Source: Clostridium_X cadaveris | GTDB taxonomy: Bacteria > Bacillota > Clostridia > Clostridiales > Clostridiaceae | Reading direction: 5' to 3' (one strand) | Assembly: GCF_039521325.1 (NCBI RefSeq) | Contig: NZ_BAAACD010000045.1 | DNA: 64,000 nt | Shown: positions 27,901 to 36,075 of the stretch, in pieces | Position numbering within the stretch: the first letter of the stretch is position 1 | Layout: the number at the start of each line of letters is the position of its first letter | Program-made: the position numbers and the translations under genes | Notes under the pieces: generated by a model | Told to the model about the DNA's origin: nothing | Seen by the model: the letters and a program-made list of their open reading frames with translations, nothing else | Database searches by the model: none

Positions 27901-27935
27901 AAAGCCTTAAAGGACACTATTTCCTCTAAGGCTTT
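27901..27935 (-). terminator. Terminator after the deacetylase gene
   Basis: The stem AAAGCCTTA...AGGA/TCCT...TAAGGCTTT lies just past the deacetylase stop on the minus strand. Confidence 0.75.
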
Positions 27936-27943
27936 TCTTTATT

Positions 27944-28810
27944 TTATATATCAAATGCACCAAATGAATAACCTTGAGATCTAAAATAATTTATAATATC
28001 TTGTATCATATTTGCAGTATCTTCTCTATCTTCTGAGTCATGAAGAAGCACTACAATTTTATCTTTGCCTTTAGATGTCTTTTTTAAATTATTCATAAGC
28101 TGCCGTTTACTTTTCTTGTTTCCTACAGCATCTTCAGTAAGGCTATTCCAATCAATGCTTGTTATACCATGCTCACCTAATATATCTATAGCTTTATTTA
28201 TATTTCTATCATGCTTATAAATTCTTGTGACTTCCCCATAAGGGAATCTGAACATTTTACACTTATAATCAAAGCCTAATGCTTTTGATATTGCATTATC
28301 AGTATCATCTATTTCTTTTAATAAATGATCTACGTTAACTACACCATTAGGATAAAGATTTTTTCCGCTATGTGTATATCCATGACTACATATGGCATGA
28401 CCTTCTTTATGCATTCTTCTAACGATTTCTGCATATTCTCCACCTTGATCTACAGTTTTTCCTATTAAAAAGAAAGTACCCTTTATAGAATTTTTATCTA
28501 ATACATCCAGGATTTTTGGAGTATTCTTTAAAGATGGTCCATCATCAAAGGTTAAAAACACTATCCTTTTCCCATCTTTGCTAACTCTTCTTTTTACTAT
28601 ATCCCTGCCATAGGATGCTGGAAATCTTTCTTCTGTCTTATTGTCGCTTCCCTTATTCTCATTTTCCTCTCTTTCTTCATTAGATGCAGTAATATTATCT
28701 TTTGCAAATACTGTAACATTATCCATATATGAAAGCATAAAAAAAGTACCTCCTAGAACTATTATTACTGCAACAAAAAAATTTAATACTTTACACCTTT
28801 TTTCCTTCAA
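27944..28810 (-). CDS. Polysaccharide deacetylase (NodB homology, CE4)
   Basis: Membrane-anchored extracellular deacetylase that removes N-acetyl groups from a cell-wall glycan or related polymer, 288 aa. An N-terminal membrane anchor (about 8-30) and a linker rich in E, N and K precede the NodB domain. Its motif 1 is TFDDGP (about 86-91) and motif 2 is SHGYTH with metal histidines. Later RFPYGE and LLHD segments follow. The start appears to be TTG at 28810, with AGGAGG about 11 bp upstream. Peptidoglycan is the usual substrate in this branch, but the sequence does not settle it. Confidence 0.9.
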   Translation of the reverse strand: MKEKRCKVLNFFVAVIIVLGGTFFMLSYMDNVTVFAKDNITASNEEREENENKGSDNKTEERFPASYGRDIVKRRVSKDGKRIVFLTFDDGPSLKNTPKILDVLDKNSIKGTFFLIGKTVDQGGEYAEIVRRMHKEGHAICSHGYTHSGKNLYPNGVVNVDHLLKEIDDTDNAISKALGFDYKCKMFRFPYGEVTRIYKHDRNINKAIDILGEHGITSIDWNSLTEDAVGNKKSKRQLMNNLKKTSKGKDKIVVLLHDSEDREDTANMIQDIINYFRSQGYSFGAFDI

Positions 28811-28920
28811 AACCCTTCGCCTCCTGATATAAAAACCTTGAATTTAGTTGTTCCCAATTTCCTGTTTTTTATTTAGATAAAAATTTTTTATAACTTTTAT
28901 GAAGTCTTTCTTAACAAAAA

Positions 28921-28982
28921 AAGTTTGTGATTATGAACTATGTAACTGCTTGTTTCACAGGAATTAGTTCAAATCACAAACT
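28921..28982 (-). terminator. Terminator after the Fe-alcohol dehydrogenase gene
   Basis: A long stem GAGTTTGTGATT...GAACTA/TAGTTC...AATCACAAACTT with a large loop, followed by a T-tract on the minus strand. Confidence 0.75.
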
Positions 28983-29029
28983 CTTATATATTAAATACTG
29001 ATTGGCGATGAGATTAAGAATTCAGTTTA

Positions 29030-30181
29030 TTAATATGATTCTTTTATTATATTTTGTAAATATTCTTTCGATCCAAATGGAAGGAACCCAAGTACTGGAC
29101 ACTCCATAACTTCTTTTAACTGTTCTTCACTTATATTGAAATCTTTTAATGTCTTTCTTAAATTCACTTTTTCTAAGAAAGAAACTAGTTCATCATATAG
29201 TTTTTCTGATGCTTCTTCATCAGATACATTTTGAAGTTCTACATTGAACAATCTAGCTACATCTGCAAATTTCTTTACATTTTCCTTATGAGAATTCTTA
29301 ACGAATGCTGGGAATACAATAGCTAAAGATTCTCCATGAGATATGTGAGTTATTCCTCCTATAATCTCTGAAAGTGGATGTGGCGCAGCTGCTCCTGCGT
29401 TAGCAAGTCCTGAACCAGCTAATGTATCTGCTACAGCTAGGTTTTCTCTATATTCTAAATTACTTCCATCTTTCATAGCCTTTTCTAGATTGTTTATAAC
29501 AAGTTCCATACTCTTCAAACATTGAATCTCTGTCATTGTTGATGCATTCTTGTTTATGTAACTTTCAAATGCATGAGTAAAAGCATCAAATCCTGTAGAA
29601 GCAGTTATTCTTGCTGGTAGTGTTGTCATAAGCTCTGGGTCTACTATACACTCTCTTGAAAAGTTTTGTGGATGGAATATAGTGTTCTTCTCTGCTCCTC
29701 TTGATATTACCGCAGCTTGAGTAACCTGACTTCCTGTTCCTGATGTAGTTGATACAGCTAAAAGTGGAAGTGCTTTTTCACTTACTGGTTCATATTGTTC
29801 AAAAGGGCTTGTATATGTTCCATACATTATGTCCCAATCTATAGCATCTAATCCATAAGTTAAAGCAATGATTTTTGCTGTATCTATGCTGGATCCTCCG
29901 CCTACAGCTAGTACAAAATCAACCTCTGCCTCTTTTGCTAATTCAAATCCTTGGTTTACTATCTCAACTGTTGGATTTGGAATAACTTTATCAAATTGTA
30001 CTGTATCTATATCACTTTTCTTTAATATATCCTTTACTCTTTGGAAAAGCTTATCAAGTGGCGCCTCATTTGGAGTTGTAACAAGTAAACACTTCTTACC
30101 ATATTTTGAAGCTATTTGTCCAAGTTCTTCTAATCTACCTTTTCCAAAGTGTATTCTTGATGGCTGATAATAATTAAACAT
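29030..30181 (-). CDS. Iron-containing alcohol dehydrogenase
   Basis: Group III Fe-dependent NAD(P)H alcohol dehydrogenase, 383 aa, of the butanol-dehydrogenase type. The nucleotide-binding loop is VGGGSSIDTAK (about 95-105). Metal ligands fall in FDAFTHAFESY and in GITHISHGES. It would reduce aldehydes such as butanal or acetaldehyde during fermentation. The aldehyde substrate is not readable. AGGAGGTAAAAT precedes the ATG. Single-gene unit. Confidence 0.92.
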   Translation of the reverse strand: MFNYYQPSRIHFGKGRLEELGQIASKYGKKCLLVTTPNEAPLDKLFQRVKDILKKSDIDTVQFDKVIPNPTVEIVNQGFELAKEAEVDFVLAVGGGSSIDTAKIIALTYGLDAIDWDIMYGTYTSPFEQYEPVSEKALPLLAVSTTSGTGSQVTQAAVISRGAEKNTIFHPQNFSRECIVDPELMTTLPARITASTGFDAFTHAFESYINKNASTMTEIQCLKSMELVINNLEKAMKDGSNLEYRENLAVADTLAGSGLANAGAAAPHPLSEIIGGITHISHGESLAIVFPAFVKNSHKENVKKFADVARLFNVELQNVSDEEASEKLYDELVSFLEKVNLRKTLKDFNISEEQLKEVMECPVLGFLPFGSKEYLQNIIKESY

Positions 30182-30474
30182 ATTTTACCTCCTATATACT
30201 TTATCTAATAGTTAGTTATTAATCACTTTTTCTTTCCATACCCCCATTATAAGAGATATTCAGCTTTCCTTACAATACAATGACCTTTCATAAAAATTAA
30301 CTAAAGAATGTGGTACTTTTCAACTATAATAAACTATTTTTATATATTTAATTTTATATTTTTCCTCATTGTTGTGGAAATAAAAACTACACACCTTTAA
30401 CCATGATATCCGTTTTACAATGATATAATTTAATTGCATAGAAAATTACTAAAATTTAAAGAGGGAAGGGATTA

Positions 30475-31119
30475 ATGATGCAATATTTAATAGACACAGC
30501 AAACATGGAAGAAATAAAAGAAGCCTTAGAACTAGGAGTAAAAGGGGTAACTGCAAACCCATCAATGTATCTTAAAGAAAATGTAAATTTCAAATCATTT
30601 TTAAGTGAGGTATCATCATTAGAACCATCCATATTAACTGCGGAAGTTATGGAAGATACACTTGAAAATATGGTAAAATCATCTGAAGATATATTAGCTA
30701 TAAATCGTGATATAATAATAAAGATAAACTTCTCCGAAACAGGACTAAAACTTATAAATATTCTTAGTAAAAGAGGAGTTAAGACAGCAGCTACACTAAT
30801 ATTTACTTTAAGACAAGCAACTATAGCCATTAATGCTGGTGCTTCTTATATTTTCCCTTTCATAGGAAGAAATGATGAAATAGGATTAGACGGATTAGAT
30901 ATATTAAAAAATATATGCCATTTAATAAAGCTAAATAACTACGACACAAAAGTTGTAGCAGCTTCTATCAAAAACTTAAATCATTTAGAGAAAGCGGCTT
31001 TAGTTGGAGCAAATTATGCTGCTGTAACTTTTGACTGTTTTAAAAAAGCCATGTATCACCAGCTTACAGAATCAGGAGCTAAAACTTTTGAGGAACATTG
31101 GGCTCTTTTAAACAAATAA
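30475..31119 (+). CDS. Transaldolase / fructose-6-phosphate aldolase-like protein
   Basis: A small (about 214 aa) class I aldolase of the TalC/FSA type. The substrate loop is GVTANPSMY (family GVTTNPS), the Schiff-base lysine is K83 in IIIKINFSE and AASIKN follows in the later strand. Such enzymes either transfer dihydroxyacetone units or cleave fructose-6-phosphate. GAGGGAAGGGATTA precedes two adjacent ATGs. The second (30478) is better spaced. It is 20 bp upstream of a PRD regulator on the same strand, and the PTS genes lie convergently beyond. This context suggests it acts on the sugar imported by that PTS. Confidence 0.85.
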   Translation: MMQYLIDTANMEEIKEALELGVKGVTANPSMYLKENVNFKSFLSEVSSLEPSILTAEVMEDTLENMVKSSEDILAINRDIIIKINFSETGLKLINILSKRGVKTAATLIFTLRQATIAINAGASYIFPFIGRNDEIGLDGLDILKNICHLIKLNNYDTKVVAASIKNLNHLEKAALVGANYAAVTFDCFKKAMYHQLTESGAKTFEEHWALLNK

Positions 31120-31139
31120 TCTTTTAAGGAGGTCTATCG

Positions 31140-32684
31140 TTGAACAAGAGACTATCATCTATAGTATCCATACTTCTTAGGAAAAATGACTATGTTACAA
31201 TAGATTCTATATCAAAAGAATTAAAAGTTTGTAATAAAACCATAAGGAATGACCTTGTTACCCTAGATAACTGGCTTAGAGAAATGTCTCTAGACTTAGA
31301 TAAAAAACCAGGAGTTGGAGTAGCTATATTAGGTGATGAAGATATAAAGCTTAGAATTTTGAACGATGTTGTTTCTAAGGAAAATGTTATTGAATCTTAT
31401 TCTCCTGAGGATAGAAAGCTTTATATACTAAAAAAACTATTTTCAAGCAATAGTACTATAAAACTTCAGTCTTTGTCAAAAGAACTTTACGTCAGCCGTG
31501 CAACTATCCACAAGGATCTCATAAGTGTTGAAGTTTGGCTGAAAAGACATAAGATAAGCCTTATAAGAAACAGTGATTACTTCTTATTCATAGAAGGAAA
31601 AGAAAAAAACATAAGAAAAGCTATATGTTCACTTATTCAGATGGAAATGGAATTTACCAATCTTAGTAAGCTTCTTCAAAGCAATGATAAAACTACATCT
31701 GAACCTCAATTTACTTCAATTGAAAATCTTATAGATATTGATTTTATAAAGCTTCAGAATATAGTTCTTTCTGTTGACTCTCTATCAAAATATAATTTAT
31801 CTGATGACTCTCTTATGCAGCTATTAATTCTTATTGCTGTTTCAATGAGAAGAATCGAAACAGGTCATAGTCTTACTCTATCCCATGACTTTTTAGAAGA
31901 GCTTCGCTCACTTAAAGAGTTTAACATGGCGAAAGATTTGACATCATCACTTGAAGCTAACTTTGATGCACCATGGTCTGATGATGAAGCAGGCCATATA
32001 TTGGTAAATATATTAGGCTCTAAAACTAACATAGCCAGCCACGATTCATTCCTAAAAGAAGGACTTAGTGATATATACAACAACGAAGCTACCACAATAG
32101 CTAAAGAATTGATATCATGCTGGGAAAATGATTTAAAAATACCACTTACAAAAGACAGTAAATTATTATGTTCACTTAGAAGCCATCTTAATCCAGCTAT
32201 AACAAGGATTAAGTATGGTCTTCCACTTAATAACCCTCTTCTTAGTGATATATATGATACTTATCCTAACACTTTTAAAACGGTAAAAAGAAGTGCCTAT
32301 ATATTTAAAAGAATCTTAGATGTAGATATAAATGATGATGAAATTGGCTATTTAACATTACATCTAGCATGTTCTATAGATAGATTAAAAGAGCCTTTAA
32401 AAACTGTCGTTGTATGTCATAGCGGAGTTGGAGCTTGTGAGCTTTTATTAAATAAGCTTAATTTTGAATTTAATGAGCTTAAAGTTATAGCATTAAAATC
32501 AGCCACCTCCTTAGCTTCATTCAGTTTATCTGGCGTAGATCTTATAATATCTACAGTACCTTTAGATATAGACTCAGACATAAGAAATATAACCATCAAT
32601 CCACTACTGACAAAATCAGATATGCTTAGGCTCAAAGTGGTTATAAAAGAAATCTATTCTCAAAAAAATAGTCCTGAAAAATAA
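31140..32684 (+). CDS. PRD-domain transcriptional regulator (BglG/MtlR type)
   Basis: A 514 aa PTS-controlled regulator. Two helix-turn-helix modules occupy residues about 1-60 and 95-150 (DSISKELKVCNKTIRNDL; LSKELYVSRATIHKDL). PRD-1 (about 195-290) and PRD-2 (about 300-410, with RSHLNPAITRIKYGLPL) follow. A C-terminal EIIB-like domain carries CHSGVGACELLL with a cysteine. This is the architecture of DNA-binding MtlR/LicR activators, not RNA-binding antiterminators. AAGGAGGTCTATCG precedes a TTG start. It probably controls the converging PTS genes through the sites at 34311 and 37582; that link is inference. Confidence 0.9.
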   Translation: MNKRLSSIVSILLRKNDYVTIDSISKELKVCNKTIRNDLVTLDNWLREMSLDLDKKPGVGVAILGDEDIKLRILNDVVSKENVIESYSPEDRKLYILKKLFSSNSTIKLQSLSKELYVSRATIHKDLISVEVWLKRHKISLIRNSDYFLFIEGKEKNIRKAICSLIQMEMEFTNLSKLLQSNDKTTSEPQFTSIENLIDIDFIKLQNIVLSVDSLSKYNLSDDSLMQLLILIAVSMRRIETGHSLTLSHDFLEELRSLKEFNMAKDLTSSLEANFDAPWSDDEAGHILVNILGSKTNIASHDSFLKEGLSDIYNNEATTIAKELISCWENDLKIPLTKDSKLLCSLRSHLNPAITRIKYGLPLNNPLLSDIYDTYPNTFKTVKRSAYIFKRILDVDINDDEIGYLTLHLACSIDRLKEPLKTVVVCHSGVGACELLLNKLNFEFNELKVIALKSATSLASFSLSGVDLIISTVPLDIDSDIRNITINPLLTKSDMLRLKVVIKEIYSQKNSPEK

Positions 32685-32716
32685 AAGATTTACCTTTAAA
32701 ATTATACTTTAATTTT

Positions 32717-32770
32717 AAAACAATGGTGTCCTGCAAAATGTATAAATCATTTTACAGGACACCATTGTTT
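32717..32770. terminator. Bidirectional terminator
   Basis: An almost perfect long stem, AACAATGGTGTCCTG with its complement, containing TGCAAAATG...CATTTTACA inner arms. It lies between the converging regulator and YitT genes and shares the inner motif with 2736 and 23510. Confidence 0.88.
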
Positions 32771-33380
32771 ATGCAGCAACACTGCTTTCTGTAGTAGTTA
32801 TAAACTTTTTTGTTATAAAATTTATAGTATTTATTATTACAAATAATGATAACAATGAATAAACAGAAATCATAAAATTCTTACTTATTATACCTGAACC
32901 TACAACAATGGTTCCATCAAGAATAAATAGTATAACTGGAAGCTTCACAAATCTTACAATCTTATTTATAAGCATTGCTGCAAGGTCTGTTCCTCCAGTA
33001 GCACAATTTCTAACTATGGCAATTCCTATAGCACTTCCTACTAAAAGACCGCCTATAATTCCTGCTATTAAAAGATTATCTGTAACGTGGATTTCTGGTA
33101 TAAGCTTTAAAAATAAAGGTGACATTAATGTTATGTAAAGTGTTTTTATACCAAAACTCTTTCCTAAAAATAAAATTCCCATTATTAAAAGTGGTATTGA
33201 TATAGATAATGACATTACTTCAACAGGTATTCCTGTAAAGTTACTTCCTATTATAGAAGCTCCTGTAATTCCTCCTGGAGCTAAGTTGTGTTCTTTAAAA
33301 AAGAAATTTACCGCCATAGCAGTAAGAATGCTTGATAATGTTATCCATAGATAATCTTTTATTATTTCCTTATTTTTCAT
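32769..33380 (-). CDS. YitT-family membrane protein
   Basis: A 203 aa integral membrane protein with five to six helices. The YitT signature GAPGGITGAS-like segment appears as LAPGGITGASII, and the NCATGGTDLAAMLI motif is present. Full YitT proteins are ~280 aa and end in a DUF2179 domain; this one lacks that domain. The function is unknown. The ATG at 33380 has AAAGGAGAAAGTA upstream; an earlier start at 33404 has no site. It is transcribed separately from the epimerase-like gene because a terminator lies between them. Confidence 0.82.
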   Translation of the reverse strand: MKNKEIIKDYLWITLSSILTAMAVNFFFKEHNLAPGGITGASIIGSNFTGIPVEVMSLSISIPLLIMGILFLGKSFGIKTLYITLMSPLFLKLIPEIHVTDNLLIAGIIGGLLVGSAIGIAIVRNCATGGTDLAAMLINKIVRFVKLPVILFILDGTIVVGSGIISKNFMISVYSLLSLFVIINTINFITKKFITTTESSVAA

Positions 33381-33401
33381 TACTTTCTCCTTTGCTAATA
33401 A

Positions 33402-33430
33402 CAATAACCAGTATTAAATACTGGTTATTG
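33402..33430 (-). terminator. Terminator after the epimerase-like gene
   Basis: A perfect palindrome CAATAACCAGTATTA...ATACTGGTTATTG between the epimerase-like stop and the YitT start. A T-rich stretch follows on the minus strand only after some bases. Confidence 0.6.
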
Positions 33431-33443
33431 AATGAAGTTTATA

Positions 33444-34160
33444 TTACTCTAATCCTAATTTTTCTACTGCTGCATCAATTGCTGCTCTACATTCTTTAAC
33501 GCCTTCAGTTATTCCCTTTTCGCATCTGAATATAGCTGATGAAAGAACTATAACATCTGGGTTACATGCTATAAGTTTCTCCATATTGTTTACACGAAGT
33601 CCTCCGTCTATAGCAAGTTCACATCTTGGATTCTTTTCATCTATCATCTTTCTAGCTCTATTAACTAGGTCTATAGCACTCTTTCTCCATCCCCAGTTCT
33701 CTTGTCCATCTGTTTCATCAACTCCATGAACAACGATGTGTAATCTATCTATGTCATAGATTGATTCTTCTACAAAACTTAATGGAGTATAACATCCAAT
33801 TGTTAAACCTATCTTTATTCCAAACTCTCTGCAGTAGTTGATGATGTATGCAAGAGGAGCTCCTATAAACTGCTCTGCTGGTATTATAAGCATATCACAT
33901 CCAACTTTAGCTAACTTCTCTATAAATAATCTATCACATTCTCTAGTGTATATATGACACTCTATTGGCTTATCTGTAACTGGTCTTATACCCTCTATTA
34001 TTTGGTGACCGCCCATAAGCTGCATGTTTCTTAAATCGTACATATCTGCTGCATCTGAGTGTACATAATCGGCTCCTGCATCTGTAGCTTCCTTTACTAC
34101 TGCTGCTATATTTCCATAATTAACGTGTGCAAGTCCTGCTGCTATCTTTATATGTTTCAT
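33444..34160 (-). CDS. Ribulose-phosphate 3-epimerase family protein
   Basis: A TIM-barrel sugar-phosphate epimerase of the Rpe superfamily, 238 aa (typical Rpe ~220). The metal ligands are conserved: H34 and D36 in VHSDAADMYD, H69 in IECHIY and Asp in LAIDGGLR. The flanking sequence differs from housekeeping Rpe (HSDAADMY instead of HFDVMDG), so the substrate may be another ketose phosphate, as in AlsE (allulose-6-phosphate). It has its own promoter (TTGACG-18-TAAGAT) with the TTACC-N10-GGTAA palindrome upstream. It follows the PTS gene and its terminator. AGGAGGAATTTAAA precedes the ATG. Confidence 0.82.
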   Translation of the reverse strand: MKHIKIAAGLAHVNYGNIAAVVKEATDAGADYVHSDAADMYDLRNMQLMGGHQIIEGIRPVTDKPIECHIYTRECDRLFIEKLAKVGCDMLIIPAEQFIGAPLAYIINYCREFGIKIGLTIGCYTPLSFVEESIYDIDRLHIVVHGVDETDGQENWGWRKSAIDLVNRARKMIDEKNPRCELAIDGGLRVNNMEKLIACNPDVIVLSSAIFRCEKGITEGVKECRAAIDAAVEKLGLE

Positions 34161-34259
34161 TTTAAATTCCTCCTATATACTAATTATTATTATTATTTAT
34201 TCTTATATTTTTGCTTACGTCATATTGTTTGAACTGTTTCTTAGCTTCTTTTCATATTT

Positions 34260-34289
34260 ATCTTACACTGGCTGAACCCCTACCGTCAA
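34260..34289 (-). promoter_or_regulatory. Promoter of the epimerase-like gene
   Basis: Minus strand: TTGACG (34289-34284), 18 bp spacer, TAAGAT (34265-34260). Confidence 0.65.
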
Positions 34290-34310
34290 TGGGTTTAGAC
34301 CCTCCTTAAC

Positions 34311-34330
34311 TTACCTTTATATTGTGGTAA
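34311..34330. promoter_or_regulatory. Candidate operator B, TTACC-N10-GGTAA
   Basis: TTACCTTTATATTGTGGTAA, a 20 bp inverted repeat. It starts 21 bp beyond the -35 box of the epimerase-like promoter, the same geometry as site A at 37582. This is a typical activator position. Confidence 0.6.
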
Positions 34331-34382
34331 ATTATAATGGTATATATTAGATTTAGTTGATATATTTATATTTACACGCAAA

Positions 34383-34418
34383 AATAGACCTAGACTGCCT
34401 GTCCAGTCTAGGTCTATT
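34383..34418 (-). terminator. Terminator after the PTS gene
   Basis: A 15 bp perfect stem AATAGACCTAGACTG/CAGTCTAGGTCTATT, followed by TTTGCG on the minus strand. It isolates the PTS gene from the epimerase-like gene. Confidence 0.85.
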
Positions 34419-34436
34419 AGTGTGCTCAAGGAATTA

Positions 34437-36056
34437 TTAATCCATTCCTAATTGTTCTTTAACTTTTGCTGCTAAAGTTATTACATGAGGTCCATATATT
34501 ACTTGAAGAGATTTCTTTCTTCTTACAACCCCAGTTGCTTCTAATTTATTAACCCAAGTATCATTATCAGCAGTTTTTTCTGCATCATTAAGTTCTACTC
34601 TTAATCTTGTAGCACAATTTGTAACATTTACTATGTTATCAGCGCCGCCAAGACCTTCAATAATTCCACTGATTAACTCAGAGTTATCATTAATGCTAGC
34701 TTTGCCTTCTTCTCTTGCCTTGTACTCTTTTTTGCTATATAGTTTAACATCCTTATTCTCAGATCTACCTGGAGTCTTGATATTAAATTTAACTATAACA
34801 TACTTGAATAAAATATAAGCTACAATGAAGAATACTGGTATTAAGTATAATAATGACCATGCGTGAACCTTTTGTGGTTGTAATAAGTTAGGAAACATAT
34901 TTCTAAATGATTCTCCCATTATTGAAACATTTGTAGCCTCAGTTACAACATAAGTTAATCCTGCTAGTGGAACATATGCTAGGAAGTATAGTAGTGGAGC
35001 TACGAATAAGAATGTATACTCGATTGGCTCTGTAACACCAACTAACATAGCTGTAAGTATTGCTGGTATTAATATACTTGCAGCTTTTTTCTTGTTCTCT
35101 GGTCTTGCAGTTTTATACATAGCTAATGCTGCACCTGGTAGTATTGCAAAATGTATTAGTAAACGTCCTGTTGTAAAGTTACGTACTATATAAGATAATG
35201 TATTTGGATCTCCCATTTGAGCAAGCTTTATGTTATTTACACCCTCATAAATAACTCCACCTATTTCCATAGCTCCACCAACTTTAGTGTACTCGATTGG
35301 GAATGCTATTAAGTGATGTATTCCAAATGGAAGTAAAGCTTTATCTGCCGCTCCGAAAGTAAATGTTCCAACTAGTCCACTTGATCCTATAAAATTACCT
35401 ACAGCTGCAAGAGCACCTCCTATATAAGGCCATACAAAATACATAATTAATCCTAGTGGTATTGCTACTACAAATAACATTATTTGAACAAATCTTGGAC
35501 CTGAGAAGAATGATAGTGCATTTGGAAGTTCCTTCTCACAGAATTTGTTATGTACTAAACTTGCAACAAATCCTGATATTATAGCTCCAAATATGCTTGA
35601 ATCAAAAGTAAATATTCCTAAGAAAGTAGTATAAAGTGCGCTTTTATTCATTGCAGCTTGTTCGCTAAGTCCTGATTGCATAAATGCTTCTGCTGTTGCA
35701 GTTTGCGCATTTATTCCGTTAATTCCAAGTAAAGTGCTTATTACAGTGTGCATAGCTATGAATAATACTAATCCACCAAATGCACCCCATCCTTTTTCTT
35801 TTTTAGATAGACCAAACGCTATACCTACAGCGAAGAATATTGGTAAAAATCTCATTACCATAAATCCTAGGTCATTTATCACCTTAAAAAATGAGTGAAG
35901 CATTCCTCCCTCTGTTATAAGCCATCCAAGTCCTAAGGCTCCTACATTTTCCATGTTTACAAATGCTGATCCAAGTCCTATAAATACCCCTGCTACAACA
36001 AGTAGTATAACTGGTATCATCATTGCTCCTGATATAACTTGCAGTTTATCTTTCAT
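34437..36056 (-). CDS. PTS system IIC-IIB permease, glucose superfamily
   Basis: Sugar-importing phosphotransferase permease, 539 aa. The membrane IIC domain (about 1-430, ten or so hydrophobic segments) includes the substrate-site region LLPFGIHHLIAFPIEY and VGVTEPIEYTFLF. The cytoplasmic IIB domain (about 460-539) has the phosphocysteine in NVTNCATRLRVEL. There is no IIA domain in the protein or nearby, so a IIA from elsewhere must serve it. It is 19 bp downstream of an M20 peptidase gene and co-transcribed with it. Specificity cannot be read from sequence. AGAGGAGGAAAAACAA precedes the ATG. Confidence 0.9.
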   Translation of the reverse strand: MKDKLQVISGAMMIPVILLVVAGVFIGLGSAFVNMENVGALGLGWLITEGGMLHSFFKVINDLGFMVMRFLPIFFAVGIAFGLSKKEKGWGAFGGLVLFIAMHTVISTLLGINGINAQTATAEAFMQSGLSEQAAMNKSALYTTFLGIFTFDSSIFGAIISGFVASLVHNKFCEKELPNALSFFSGPRFVQIMLFVVAIPLGLIMYFVWPYIGGALAAVGNFIGSSGLVGTFTFGAADKALLPFGIHHLIAFPIEYTKVGGAMEIGGVIYEGVNNIKLAQMGDPNTLSYIVRNFTTGRLLIHFAILPGAALAMYKTARPENKKKAASILIPAILTAMLVGVTEPIEYTFLFVAPLLYFLAYVPLAGLTYVVTEATNVSIMGESFRNMFPNLLQPQKVHAWSLLYLIPVFFIVAYILFKYVIVKFNIKTPGRSENKDVKLYSKKEYKAREEGKASINDNSELISGIIEGLGGADNIVNVTNCATRLRVELNDAEKTADNDTWVNKLEATGVVRRKKSLQVIYGPHVITLAAKVKEQLGMD

Positions 36057-36075
36057 TTGTTTTTCCTCCTCTTTT

